Positions 42,683 to 54,619 of a stretch of 64,000 bases of DNA are shown here, in pieces. The notes beneath the pieces are model-generated. The model saw nothing but the letters and a program-made list of their open reading frames with translations, did no database searches and had not been told where the DNA came from. The DNA lies in NCBI GenBank assembly GCA_031260145.1, contig JAIRKL010000028.1:22414-86413 (forward strand), read 5' to 3'. Made by a program: the position numbers and the translations under genes. Each line of letters opens with the position of its first letter. Within the stretch, counting starts at the first letter, position 1. The DNA comes from Mycoplasmataceae bacterium (lineage in GTDB: Bacteria; Bacillota_I; Bacilli_A; Mycoplasmatales; Mycoplasmoidaceae).

Positions 42683-44261
42683 ATTGAAACCCATTGCAAA
42701 AATTGCAAAAAAATACAAGATTTCTCCAAAGGATTTATTTCATTACGGAGAATATATTGCCAAAATAAAACCAATTCTTAATCATTCAAGTTCTGAAAAA
42801 AAACTCATTCTTGTTACAGCTACTTCTCCAACTCCTGCTGGTGAAGGAAAGACAACTACAACAATAGGTTTAAATGATGCGTTAAATAAAATAGGTAAAA
42901 AGGCGATTGCAGCTTTAAGAGAACCTTCAATGGGTCCTGTTTTTGGAGTTAAAGGCGGTGCAAATGGTGGTGGAATGGCACAAATATTACCAAAGGATGA
43001 AATTAATTTTCATTTTACTGGTGACATTCATGCCATCACTTCTGCAAACAATCTTATTAGTGCTTGTATAGATAATAGTATTTATTGAGGTAATAGTCTT
43101 AAAATTGATATAAACAAAATCTTATGAAAACGTGTATTGGATGTTAATGATAGAAGTTTAAGAGAAGTTCAAATAACTATTAATGGAAAAAAGGATATTA
43201 AATATAACTCTTCCTTTGATATAACTGTTGCAAGCGAACTTATGGCAATATTTTGCCTTGCAAATTCATTAGAGGATTTAAAAGAAAGAATTAATAATAT
43301 TATCATTGCTTACAATTTATCAAGCCAACCAATATATTTAAAAGATTTAAATGTAACTAATGCTATTATTAAAATTTTGCATAATGCTATTAATCCAAAT
43401 ATAGTACAAACTATTGAAGGCAATCTAGCAATAGTTCATGGAGGGCCTTTTGCAAATATCGCCCATGGTTGTAACTCTTTATTTGCTACAAAAACAGCTT
43501 TAAATCTTGCTGACTATGTAGTTACCGAAGCAGGTTTTGCAAGTGATTTGGGTGCCGAAAAATTTTTAGATATTGTGTGCAATGTTGGAGAGTTGAAACC
43601 TAATGCAATTGTTATTGTAACAAGTACAAGAAGTTTGAAAATGCATGGAGGTGTTGAAGATAAGACTTTATTACCTCAATTAAATATTGAAGCAGTAAAG
43701 TTAGGGATAAATAATTTAAAATCTCACATTAATAATATTAAAAATTTCAATATCCCATTTCTAGTTAGTGTTACTCAACTTGATATTTCTTTGAAAGAAG
43801 AACTTAGTGTTTTAGAATCATGATTAAAAGAAAATGATGTCGAGTATGCTTTTAATTCTTCTTTTGAAGATGGAGCTTATGGAGCTATGGATTTAGCAAA
43901 AAAAGTTGTTAAATTATGCGAGAAAAAAAGTGCACTTACGCCGATATATAAACTTGAACAAACTTTAGAAGAGAAAATTAATTTAATTTGTTCTAAATGT
44001 TATGGTGCTAAAGATGTTGAATTTAGTGAACTTGCAAAGCAAAAACTTGTACTTTTTAATAAACTAAATTATTTTGTTTGCGTAGCTAAAACACCATTAA
44101 GTTTAACAGATGATGAAAAAGTTCTTGTTATTGATAAACCCTTCACAATTCATGTTAAAGACTTATTGATTTCAAATGGTGCTAGATTTATTATTGTTTT
44201 AACAGGAAACATTGTTCGTATGCCTGGACTTCCGAAAATACCAGAAGCTTGCAAAATGTAA
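42669..44261 (+). CDS. fhs: Formate--tetrahydrofolate ligase
   Basis: 530 residues with TGA as Trp. Activates formate with ATP to 10-formyl-THF, feeding formyl-Met-tRNA and purines. Blocks: [19 protein letters not shown] (P-loop), [79 protein letters not shown], and the end [14 protein letters not shown]. Slightly shorter than the 555-residue form. Its start lies within the frame-shifted remnant. Confidence 0.96.
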
Positions 44262-44296
44262 TTTTTACTTTTGTATTTTTTATCTTTAAATATTAA

Positions 44297-45094
44297 TTAA
44301 ATTTCAATTATAAGGTTTCTATCAAATTCTGGATTTTCATAATTATTAGTTTTTAAATCAATTATTCCTAATGGATTGCAAATTACAGGAACTTTTCCTA
44401 TTTTATATTTGTGAGATTGATGTACATGTCCATGAACTATTAATTTAAGATTTGGAATATTTTTAACAATTTCTTTACCAATATTGCAAGCGCAAGCAGG
44501 AACCGTTTTATTATCATACCAATTCTTTTGAATCACATCAGTGCAAATTGGATGATGTGTTATTAATACTATTTTTTTATCAGGAAATTTTTTAGCTATA
44601 TCATAAATACTATTCAAACTTATATTGAATAATTTTTTTATAAAATTTGCATCAATATTTTTCTTTATCCCATTTTCTAAATATCTTCCATGTCCATGAC
44701 TTGAATTTGTAAAATTATGGTTAATTTTATCAAAATCCAATGTTAGATTTCCATGAAAAGAAAAATCTGTTCATAGTGTAGTTCCAATAAAAACAATATC
44801 TTCGATTACCTTATAATCATTTTCCAAATATGTAATATCGTTTCCTTTAGAAAACTTATTTCTTAACTTCTCTTGCACCTTTTCCAAAGGAGGATGTTTT
44901 TTGTTATATAAAATATGATTTCCTGAAATAAAAATTGCCTTTTTGAAATTTTTATTTAAATATTTACTGGTAGTTGAATAACAATTTGAAATATCGCCTG
45001 CAATGATATTTAATGTATCATCATTTTTATCTCATTTTAAGGAAAGATGCTTATTCTTATTTACATGTAAATCAGAAAGAATTCGTATCTTCAT
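44297..45094 (-). CDS. Metallophosphoesterase (calcineurin-like)
   Basis: 265 residues with TGA as Trp. All five family motifs are seen: SDLHVN (D-x-H), NIIAGDIS (GD), ISGNHI (GNH), LITHHP, and VHGHVH (GHxH). Two metals are bound in the family; substrates range from cAMP to phosphoprotein, so specificity is open. Start ATG at 45094; single gene between convergent fhs and tRNA-Trp. Confidence 0.85.
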
Positions 45095-45165
45095 TTTTCA
45101 TAGAAATATAAATAATACTATTTATATTCTTTCTTGTTATAATATATTTTCTTTCTAAATGGGAA

Positions 45166-45239
45166 TGGCAGGGATAGTAGGAATCGAACCCACGCCAGAG
45201 ATTTTGGAGATCTTTATTCTACCATTAAACTATATCCCT
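45166..45239 (-). tRNA. tRNA-Trp (anticodon CCA)
   Basis: 74 nt including encoded CCA. Acceptor AGGGATA pairs with TATCCCT; loop CTCCAAA gives anticodon CCA; T-loop TTCGATT. It reads UGG. As UGA is Trp here, a second tRNA-Trp (UCA) should exist outside the window. Confidence 0.95.
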
Positions 45240-45297
45240 ATATCTAAAATTATAGGTTTATAGAATAAATATAAGATTAAAATCAAATATAACAATT

Positions 45298-45540
45298 TTA
45301 TTTTTTTTCTAAAACTTTATTTATAACTTGAATTAACTCTTCAAAATTTTTAATCTTCATTAAATCATCATCTGGAAGAGTAATTTTGAATTTTTCTTCA
45401 ACATCAACAATCATACTAATGGCACTTAAAGAATCAATGCCTAATTCTTTAAAAGACTTATTTAAATTTTGTTCTTCAATTTTAGTTTTTCTTTCTTTCG
45501 CTATTTCCTTTAATTTGTTAATTATTTCTATTTTGTTCAT
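45298..45540 (-). CDS. acpP: Acyl carrier protein
   Basis: 80 residues. The 4'-phosphopantetheine site is Ser37 in ELGIDSLSAISMI; helices and acidic surface are typical. Carries acyl chains or, in genomes without fatty-acid synthesis, serves acyl transfer reactions. Immediately upstream on the same strand, 8 nt away, is the GT4 gene and then a membrane protein. Confidence 0.9.
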   Translation of the reverse strand: MNKIEIINKLKEIAKERKTKIEEQNLNKSFKELGIDSLSAISMIVDVEEKFKITLPDDDLMKIKNFEELIQVINKVLEKK

Positions 45541-45548
45541 TTCTTAAT

Positions 45549-46664
45549 TTATTGGTTCTTATTATTAATTATATTTTCATTATCATTAGTGTTTTGGTTA
45601 AAGATTGAATCTATTATTTTTTTTCAATTAGAATTAAATTGTTGAATAGTTAAATTTTGCTTATAAAAATTAAAACATTGTTTTTGCAATTGAAAATATT
45701 TCTTTTCGTGCTTATTTTTTTCCTTAAAAGTATTAATTTTCTTTCCAATTTGTTTGGCAGATAAAAATTTTGAAAATAATAAACCATTTCTTCCTTGATC
45801 AACTAGGTATTTGGAAGCGGGAAAAGAATTTCTAATAATTATCGGAGTAGCATTTGCTAAAGCTTCTGTACAAACATATCCAAACCCTTCAAATTTGCTC
45901 GGTAATAATAAAAACCTAACTTGTTTATAAATTTCTTTTAAATCACTCCTTACATATTTTCCCATGTATTTAACATTAGGAAACTTTTTAATATAGTTTA
46001 ATGTTTCTTCATCAATAGAACCATATAACAAGAAATTGCTATCAACATATTTTGAAATTTTGCACGCAAATTTAATATTCTTAACCTTATCACTTAGTCT
46101 TCCAAAAATGCCAATATTATTAGGTTTAGATGAAAAAGAAATAATATTATGATTTATATCAAAGTATGGGAGAGGTACACTAAAATATTTCTTTCTATTA
46201 AAAAGAGAAAGAGATTTAATATCATACTTTGTGTAACCAACCATATATTTAATTTGTTTGCTTCTTAAACCACTTAATCCAAATCCAATTGTGCTCGCAA
46301 AGTTATAAAAAAGTGGAAAAACATGCTGTATTTGAATCACAGGAGTATTATGAAAGACCATTTTTGAAGAAAAAAATAATGGATTGTTAATTATCAAATC
46401 ATATTTGTGATTTTTCATATGTTCTTGAAATAATTTTTGGAATTTTTTATTTCTTTGATACATCGATTTAGAATTTGAAGGTCTAAATAAAAATAAATTT
46501 GTTTTTTTATCATCAGTTTTTAAATCAATAGAACCATCAAAGTGAATTTCATCAATTTCATCCTTTCGATCATAAAAGAAATCAACAAGCATTTTACTAT
46601 AAAGTTCAGTGCCACCCATAGCATCTAAATGTGAACCGAAGTTATCAATTATTAAAACTTTCAT
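45549..46664 (-). CDS. GT4-like glycosyltransferase
   Basis: 371 residues with TGA as Trp. N-terminal Rossmann (MKVLIIDNFGSHLDAMGGTELYSKML), linker, and second domain with GIFGRLSDKVKN and FEGFGYVCTEALANATPII (GT4 donor-binding E-x7-E region). Retaining transferase from a nucleotide sugar in the family; probable role in glycolipid or capsule synthesis. Its 5' end overlaps the upstream membrane protein by 13 nt. Confidence 0.8.
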
Positions 46665-47368
46665 CTTGGTTTTTCATTGATATAAAAACTTGGTATTAAA
46701 CGAAGAAAATAAGATAATATTCCACTAAGAACTGTAACACTCAAAACTCATAAAGGTGGATATCATCAAGCAACATGTTTTAATCCTATGATATCACCTA
46801 AAGTACCATCAAAAGTACCATTAATCAATAAAGAAATAATTTCCATAAATACAGCAATAATGAAAGAAATAATAATGCTTCACACTCAATTTTTAAAGTT
46901 AAAATTTATTTTTCTAAACATTAAGAGTAAACCAAACACAAAAAAAACTAAAGTATGTGAAAAAACGATTCAAAATCCATTAAAGTCAGTTAAAGGATTC
47001 TTAATAATACCAACAATGATGTAAGGGAAGAAAAATAATAAGAATGTTGTTGAAAAAGAAAGAACTAAACAAATAAGGTAAATAGTTTTAAAAATATCAT
47101 CATCTTTGTTTTTATAAAAAGCAAGAAAATAAATTAAAAAGATTTGAATGCTTGAAAAATAAAAAGGAAGATGTCCAAAAGAACCTTTTTCAATAATAAA
47201 TTTTGCTAATTCTCCAAAAACTAAAATAATACCACAAAGTTTTAAACAAATATCAACACATAAAATATTTAGTTTTTTTTTACATTGTAAAATGAAAAAA
47301 AAGCTTAAAAGAATTGTAAAAAAAAGAAGTATTGGTGATAGCCTCCAAAGTGCATTCAAATTCCACAT
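46652..47368 (-). CDS. Polytopic membrane protein, YwaF/TMEM164-like
   Basis: 238 residues with TGA as Trp, seven hydrophobic segments. FGHLPFYFSSIQIFLIYFLAF and IVFSHTLVFFVFGLLLMF fit the YwaF pattern also seen at 28 kb and 35 kb. Operon with the GT4 and ACP genes suggests an envelope-lipid role; this is inference. Confidence 0.5.
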
Positions 47369-47446
47369 ATTTTATGTATTATATTTTATTAATATAAAAA
47401 ATTATTTTTTTCTCTTTTTCACTTTAAAATAACTATAATATTACCA

Positions 47447-48106
47447 ATGAAAACAAAAGGATTCTTTATTACTTTTGAAGGACCTGATGGCAGCGGGAAA
47501 ACAACGATCATTAATATGATTTTTGAACAATTAAAAAAAGATTTTCCGAATAAAAAAATTCTTCTAACTCGTGAACCTGGTTCAAATGATGACAAATTAT
47601 GCATGGATATTAGAAATTTATTATTAAATAAAGATATCAAAATTGATTATCGTTGTGAAGCATTATTATTTGCCGCTGATCGTGCTCAACATGTTGGAGA
47701 ATTTCTTAAACCAAATCTTGAAGAAGGTTCAATAATTTTATGTGATCGTTTCATTGACTCATCAATAGTTTATCAAGGATTCGCAAGAAAATTAGGACCT
47801 GAAAATGTTTGAAAACTTAGTGAGTTTGCTATTCAAGGAATAATGCCTAATCTTACTTTGATGCTTATGGTTACTCCAGAGGTTTCTAATCAACGTATTA
47901 ATTCTCGTGTTAATAATTCTGGTGAACAAAATCGTATTGATAAAGAAAAAGAAAGTTTTCACAAATTAGTATATGATTCATTAAATTATCAAATTCAAAA
48001 TGATAAAACTGGACGTATTTATGAGGTTGATGCATCATTTGAAATTGAAAAAGTTTTTGAAATATCTTATAAAAAAGTAATCGATACTATAAAAAATAGT
48101 ATTTAA
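47447..48106 (+). CDS. tmk: Thymidylate kinase
   Basis: 219 residues with TGA as Trp. P-loop FEGPDGSGKT at about 10-19; LLTREPGSNDDKLCMDIRNLLL, CDRFIDSSIVYQGFARKLG (the DRY-type block) and LTLMLMVTPEVSNQRINSR follow. Phosphorylates dTMP to dTDP. TATAAT lies about 10 nt before the ATG. Confidence 0.96.
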
Positions 48107-48134
48107 TCTTATTTGTTTTATATAACATTAGTAG

Positions 48135-48926
48135 ATGAATAAGTTTAAATTTTTACTATTTCCAGCAATAGCTTCATTTTCCTTTTTTCCATTACTTAGT
48201 TTAACAAGTTGTTCAAGAAATATATATGTTATAACATCAAATGGAGAAGTAGGTAAAGTAGGAACACAAGGAGGAGGAAAAAAACTAGATATGAAAGCTA
48301 TTGCTTCAAGTATTCCAACAGCACATTGAGATGATCCTAATAATGTATGCAATACTGGTTATTATTCATTTCGAAAAGATGGAAGTTTAGCAAATACAAG
48401 TGAGGTAGCAAAAAGAAATAATTGTGAACTAACTTTTGAATCGCCAGTTATATTTTATGGCATTTCAACTGATGTTAATGATAATTATTGCCCAACCGTT
48501 GATGCAGATAGTCCTGTTCCTACACAAAATCCTGTGCTTGCTGAAAAAAGAGTACAAGTTTATCCTAATAAGGGTGTTCCTTCAACAAAATTTAAAATTT
48601 CCCTTAATTCTTGAATGTGAGAAAGACTTTGACATCCTTTTTCCTCTTCTACTAAAGGAGATAGATTTTATCGTGCAGTTAATGATGATCCTTCTTGTCC
48701 TGGGCAACATAATTTAACAATTCCTAGATATGAATCATATACTGGTGGTTTTTTTACTCTTCTTTTCCGTCCTGAAAATTTTTTAATAAGTTCTTTTAAT
48801 CTTATAAAAATGAGATTCTATTACAATCCTACTGGTGATTCATTTAAAGTATCTGATGGAGCTTCTTTATATACTCACGCATTTTATTGGGCTATTTCTT
48901 CAGCTCGAAAGATATCAGGTTTTTAA
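48135..48926 (+). CDS. Surface lipoprotein, unknown function
   Basis: 263 residues with TGA as Trp. Signal peptide with lipobox LSLTSC at residues about 22-27. The mature part (RNIYVITSNGEVGKVGTQGGGKKLD...) is rich in Cys, Tyr and Asn with no domain recognised, and ends SARKISGF. TATAAC lies 8 nt before the ATG. Convergent with comEC, overlapping it by 35 nt. Confidence 0.7.
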
Positions 48927-49998
48927 TTTCCTTTTTTCTTTTTCTTTCAATTAAAAAATAACTGAAATAACTGAAACTATAAAATAGTATAAGCAACAAA
49001 TCTGAAAATTTTTGTATTTTTATACTTCAATTTATTTTATCACATCCCACTAGGATTTCAATTAATGAATTTGCAAAAAAGGTATGAATCGGCTTTAAAA
49101 ATACCATTCATATAGTTAATATATATCACAAATAAAGAAAAATAAAAATGTAAGCAAATCCAATTCCAAGAATAAAAGAACTTACACTTATTTCGTTATC
49201 CATTCTACTTATAAAAGGTAAACTAATTATTGCACATCCAATATTAATAACTAATTGTTCTAAAAAAATATTTTTAATTTCAAAATTATAAATTCAAATA
49301 ACAAAATATGTACATAAGTAACTTAAACAAAACCCATAATTAAATACACATGAAGGTTCAATAAAAATAGTTATTATTCCACTTAATGCTAAGCTTTCAT
49401 ATTTTCCTTTTAAATATTTTTTAAAGCAATATGAAATTAATAATGTAAACCAAACTCTTAAAATACCACTTGCAAAATTTAATACATAAGTGTAAATTCC
49501 AATAAAAATAACATTTACTATCTTTCCTGTTTTTTTCATATTGTTAAATATTTTATCAATTAATAATTTTAAAAAACTAACTTGTAAACCACCAACACTT
49601 AGCAAATAAACAATTGATAATTGTTTTGCTACTTTATAAAATTCTCATGATATTCTGCTTATTTTCATATTAAAACACACCAACCCAACAATTGCAGCAG
49701 TATTTTCATCAAAATTATTAAGTAAAAAGTTTTCTAAACTATTTTTAATAAAATTATGTGGTATAAGTTTAAAAATATTTAAATTATTGATGAAATGAAA
49801 AATTATTAATGGTATTAAACTAATTAAAAAAAAATATAAAATCTTTTTCCATTCTACCTTTTCTTCAATCCAATAAATTATTGGAATAAAAACAAAAAGG
49901 AGAAAAAAAATATTTGAGTATACGGAATAAAGAAAAATAATAGAAAAAATTAAAAGAAGAGTAAAATTATTTATCCGTATTTTGCAAGACAGTCCCAC
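48892..49998 (-). CDS. comEC: ComEC/Rec2-family competence membrane protein
   Basis: 368 residues with TGA as Trp; start taken as GTG 49998 (TACAAT 9 nt upstream). Many hydrophobic helices and the family block YLLSVGGLQVSF (canonical HLLAISGLHV), then FASGILRVWFTLLIS and CVFNYGFCLSYLCTYFVI. It forms the channel for DNA uptake; the DNA-processing metallo-beta-lactamase domain found in other ComEC is missing here. Its 3' end overlaps the convergent lipoprotein gene by 35 nt. Confidence 0.75.
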
Positions 49999-50043
49999 AT
50001 ACTTAATATTGTAAAAAAATAATAAAAAGTTAATATTTTTTAA

Positions 50044-50670
50044 TTACTTTCTATTTAAAGGGGAAAAAATGGTTATAAAAGTAGTGTTATTAACCCTTTT
50101 TAGAGGTTGTGTGATTTTTACTTTTTCAGATAAACCACTAATAATCTTTTCGTAAAGTTTTTGAACAATATTGTCAATTAAATGAGAATTATTATTTAAA
50201 ATTTCTAATCTTTTCTTATTAAACTCATCTTTATCTAATTTTCTTGATATTTGTTTTATTTCTTCTCTACTTATTTCGGAAATATCATTTTTTGCGTCAA
50301 TCTTTATCTTAACTTGATTATTATTTTCAACCCAAGAAATAGTGTTTTTAATATATCTTTCTAAATCAGCTTTTCCAATCTTTGAGCGAATAGAAACTTC
50401 TTTTAATTTTTGAACAGAATTTAAATTTTTTTGTTTTTCCTTTTCCTTCTTTTTTGCTTCAAAAAGGAACTTTTGTTTATCGACGACTCGACAAATAGAA
50501 AGACTTTTTTCTTTTGCTGGGACTATTAATACAATATTTTTTTTTTTATCTTTTGCAATTTTTAATGCTTGTGATAATTCGATGTTTGGAAATTTAGTAC
50601 CATCTTCATCTATTAAAAAAATTTTATCATCCTTTATATCGTTATCAAAAATATATTGGGAGACAAACAT
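50044..50670 (-). CDS. infC: Translation initiation factor IF-3
   Basis: 208 residues. N-terminal domain INDNDIKDDKIFLIDEDG-like with LSQALKIAKDKKKNIVLIVP (matching the IF-3 LALAKEKGLDLVEV block), a Lys-rich linker (KKEKEKQKN), and a C-terminal domain VSIRSKIGKADLERYIKNTISWVENNNQVKIKI. TATAAT 7 nt before the ATG makes it leaderless. Its -10 lies in the 3' end of secDF. Confidence 0.88.
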   Translation of the reverse strand: MFVSQYIFDNDIKDDKIFLIDEDGTKFPNIELSQALKIAKDKKKNIVLIVPAKEKSLSICRVVDKQKFLFEAKKKEKEKQKNLNSVQKLKEVSIRSKIGKADLERYIKNTISWVENNNQVKIKIDAKNDISEISREEIKQISRKLDKDEFNKKRLEILNNNSHLIDNIVQKLYEKIISGLSEKVKITQPLKRVNNTTFITIFSPLNRK

Positions 50671-50678
50671 TAGTTTAA

Positions 50679-53600
50679 TTATAGAGAAATTTTAATATAT
50701 TTATGTTTATTAATTCCTTCAATATTTTGTTCATCAATCTTATCAAAATTATTTTTCGAGAATATATTGTTTTGACTAACACGAATAAGAAATTTGTAAC
50801 GTAAAATAGCAAAAATTGGTAGAATCGATTTTGTAACAGTAAGAAGAATAAATAATGAAAAAATACTTTGAAAAAAGAAAAATATAAATGGTATCATAAA
50901 AGAAGTTGAACTGAATAATGAAAAAATAAGACAAATAATAAATAATAAACCGAACACGTAAATAAAGTAATTTATTATTGAAGATTTAATTTCAGCATTA
51001 AATGCATCCTTTAATTGTGAATAATCAAGATTTTTATTTTTTATTCATTTATTAGTTAAATTACCAACAAAAATCACAGTTATTAAAGTATTAAACACAA
51101 TATACAAAGGAATAAATTGAATTGATTCTGTATTTAATTGAATTTGGAAAATTAGACTGAATGATAATAGAGATAAAGTTTGTATTCAAACGCTTAGGAA
51201 AACTGGCACAGCAACAATTCAATTAATACGGATTAGAGAATATAAAGTAACAAAAGCTGAAAGAATTAAAATCCCAAGAAGAAGTTGTTTAATTTCATTT
51301 AACATTTCAAATGTTTCAATTTTTTGTACAAAACCATTATTTCCTAAAATTGTTTGTAAATTATTTAATAATGACTGATCAGAATAAATATTTTTTCTTG
51401 TAAAAAGAACTCAAAAATCACTTTGCTTTTGGATGTTATAAAAATCAAGTCCAAGATTTAAAACTTGATTATATAAATTATTTTGATTATCAGTTTTTAG
51501 GATTAATATCCTAGTTCCTCCGAAAATTTCATAGGAATTTTTTAATCCTAATGTAAAAGCAAGTATGATTCCCAAAAGGATTATTGCTCCAATTGAAATA
51601 GCTGGTATAATTTCTCTTCATTTACCGAATAAATTAAATTTATTGAATTTTTTAACTTGCATAAATGTTGTTTGTTGCTCAATATTATTTTCTATTTTTT
51701 CAGGTAATGTTTTTGAAATGAATACCAATTTTACTTTCCTTTCCATTTTTGAATTGCCAAATAAAAGGAAATTACTCAAACTTCATAAACCTATTCCGAT
51801 TATTGAAATTACTGAAAAAAGTAATAAAGAAAGCCCAAAGTCAGCAAATAATTTTCCACAGAAAAATAAAAAACATAAACCACAAATTAATGAAACAATT
51901 AGTATATCAATAGTTTGCCAAACACCTTTAGTAAACCCCTTTTTTAATGAATTTATAATAAAATCTTCTTTCATTGTATGTTTCTTAATTCTCTGCATTA
52001 AAAGCAAGAAACAAAGAGTTAATAAAATGATTCCGGTTATTATTCCTATTGTTAAACCAAGACTAATTGTTTTTCCTGTCAAAACAAAAAGAACAATAGA
52101 AAGTCCACAAACTGAAATTAAATTTAAAATGTATAGCAAACCAGGAACACGGTAAAGGATAGAAACAATTATACCAATCAATAATACAATTAATGCAATT
52201 CCAATTAGTGTTGAAATAAATGGATTAGAAACAATTAAACCATCATTTATTTTTTTATCATTATATAAAAAAGCATGGTTTTTTATAAATGAAGAAAACA
52301 TTCCATTTTCATTTAAATACTCAATTGGATTTTCCTGAGTATATGAAGTTTTTCAAATACTATTTTCTTGAGTATTTAGAGGTTCAGAAATTATTTTAAA
52401 ATTGTAATATAGTCTATAGGAAGATTCACTATAAGGTAATAAAGAATGGTATAAAAGATTTATTTCACTATTTGTATTATGTAATAAATCAGTTGAACCA
52501 TTATTACCAAGAACTATTCATTTTCCAACATTCTTTTTATCACTTTTAGCACTTGAATCATTTGGATCTTTTTCAGGAAAAAATTTAGTAAAATTTTCTT
52601 GATTAATAATCCCAACAACATATGGTTTCATTCATTCTCAGATATATGAAGTGTCCTTGTGATTTGTTGCTGCTGGAATTTTTTGTTCACCATTAAAATG
52701 TTCACCATTGATTTCAAAAATTGTTGATTTTGCACAGTCAATTAAACGATAAAAAAAAGTATCAGTAAAATCATCATTTTTTCATTCGGAAAAATTTGAA
52801 TTTAAAGGTTCAATACTATTGATGTAATTAGAAGAAACATCTGCAACAGGGTTTAAAAAAAATTTTTCGTTTTCATCAATTGATTTGAAAACTTCATTTC
52901 ATTTTCCGTATGGAGCTAAAGCTGATGAACTAGCGCATGATAAAAGATTTCCATTTAATCATAAAGCAAAGTTAGGAAAACTATTAACCAATCTTGAATT
53001 TGATAGAAATGCTTCTTTGAAAACTGTATCTGCTCAATTTTTTTCATCAGAAGTTAAAAAAGTGTACCCATAAAAATACGAACATAATTTACTATCATTT
53101 TCAATTCATTTATGATCATCAGCATTATGGAATAAAAAATATACAGCATAGCAATTTAAAATGTAATGCATTTTTGTGATCAATGCATTTTTATCGCGAA
53201 TTATGTATATTTCAGGTTTAGAAGGATTCGCAGTCGGAGTTTCATCTGGTTTTTTCGGATCTGGATTAGGTGCAGGATTAGGTGTGGGAGCAGGTGCAGG
53301 ATCAGCAAAAACAAAACTATTGTTTAAAGAAACAGTATTTTTCTTAGGTTCTGGAGTTGGATTAGTGTTTTCAATAGTTGGTGAAAATAAATGCTCATAC
53401 AAATTCAAAAAATTTTTTGAAGTTAAATGGTTATTTGCTTCAGATTTTAAATTAATTATGATTCGATTATTTTTATCTAGTGAAATAGAACTTGGAGAAT
53501 CAACTAAATCTTGGATGTTAAAAGTAGTTACAAATGCTTTGTTACTACCTTTTGTGGGAATCTTACCAATTTGTCCTTTTTCTGTGGCAATATGTGTGTC

Positions 53601-54050
53601 GCAATCAAGAATAAAATCAATATGGTTTGAATTGATTGTATTAACTAACTCAGTAGCTGCTGGAACGTCTCATTTAGCTTTGTTCGGATTGTTTTGATCA
53701 TACTCACTTGATAAAATATTTACCGGGAAATTTTTTGTAATTGGTAAAGTAAAATTTAAAAAAGCTTGATTTCCATTATGCTCAAAATAAACATTTTTAT
53801 ATTTTTCAATATCACAAAATTTTAAATATTCTGCAAACGAATTTGCAGTTTGTTGCAATCTAACATCATCAAAACCTGTTCCATCATCTTGGAGTTCAAT
53901 GCGAAAATTATATGAACGTGCAAATTCATCATTTAATGTTAATTTATTTGAACTATAGTACAGTGCAAATGAAGTTCCTGCTACAATGGAAAAAGTTATA
54001 ATTGAGCTTGCAAATATACTAGCTATTCACTTCTTAGATTTATAAGCCAT
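50679..54050 (-). CDS. secDF: Fused SecDF protein-export subunit
   Basis: 1123 residues with many TGA as Trp; SecD and SecF fused, larger than the usual ~750-850. N-terminal helix, a large extracytoplasmic region with a Pro/Ala-rich insert (about residues 230-285, PAPAPTPNPAPNPDP), then helices with IALIVLLIGIIVSILYRVPGLLYILNL and GKTISLGLTIGIITGIILL (SecD half). After about 800 the SecF half starts (KFNKFNLFGKW, SYEIFGGTRIL, TLYSLIRINWIVAVPVFLSV). Sec-motif Asp/Gly are modified. The operon partner infC follows. Pulls exported proteins through SecYEG by proton flow. Confidence 0.85.
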
Positions 54051-54068
54051 TATATAATTAATTATATA
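54051..54068. promoter_or_regulatory. Palindromic divergent promoter, secDF / pth
   Basis: TATATAATTAATTATATA, a perfect 18-nt palindrome with TATAAT on both strands (54053-54058 plus; 54061-54066 minus). It fills the 20 nt between the secDF ATG (54050) and the pth ATG (54071). Confidence 0.65.
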
Positions 54069-54070
54069 AG

Positions 54071-54619
54071 ATGAAACTTATTGTAGGACTTGGAAATCAC
54101 CTCAAAAAGTATGAAAAAACCAAGCATAATGCAGGTTTTCTAGCAGTTGATTATTTCTGCAAAAAAAGAGATTTAGAATTTAAAAATGAAAAATTTTCTG
54201 GTTTGTTTTTTAAAAATGATGAGTTCATAATTGCAAAGCCACAAACTTTAATGAATTGTTCAGGCAATTGTGTTTCACAAATTGTAAATTTTTTCAAAAT
54301 CGATATTTCAGATGTTTTGATAATTTATGATGATATTAATTATGATATCGGCAATTTTGTTTATTCAATTAAAGGTTCTTCAGGAGGCCATAATGGAATT
54401 GAAAGTATTATTAATTCATTAGCAACAAAAAATATTAAGAGAATCAAAATTGGAATTGGTAAAAAAACATCTAAAAGTCAGATTTTATCAGATTATGTTC
54501 TTTCAAAATTCACTGATGTTGAACTTTCATTGCTTAATTCTTCATTTGAAAATTTAGACAAAATGATTGAAGAATTTTTGCAAAAATCCGAAGCTTCAAG
54601 TTTTTATAAAAAGGTTTAA
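54071..54619 (+). CDS. pth: Peptidyl-tRNA hydrolase
   Basis: 182 residues. LIVGLGNHLKKYEKTKHNAGFLAVDYF carries the catalytic His (KHN), then AKPQTLMNCSG and GSSGGHNGIESI. The usual NPG after GLG is NHL. Recycles peptidyl-tRNA. The stop is shared by the opposite-strand ruvX stop (tail-to-tail). Confidence 0.95.
   Translation: MKLIVGLGNHLKKYEKTKHNAGFLAVDYFCKKRDLEFKNEKFSGLFFKNDEFIIAKPQTLMNCSGNCVSQIVNFFKIDISDVLIIYDDINYDIGNFVYSIKGSSGGHNGIESIINSLATKNIKRIKIGIGKKTSKSQILSDYVLSKFTDVELSLLNSSFENLDKMIEEFLQKSEASSFYKKV

Noticed and set aside
51565..52155. A 196-codon plus-strand open frame
   Set aside because: It lies opposite secDF, which shows family motifs and code-4 reading; the plus-strand product is repetitive Ile/Pro/Lys with no start signal.
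53176..53697. A 173-codon Gly-rich open frame on the plus strand
   Set aside because: It is the complement of the Pro/Ala-rich insert of secDF; Gly codons arise from Pro codons on the other strand.
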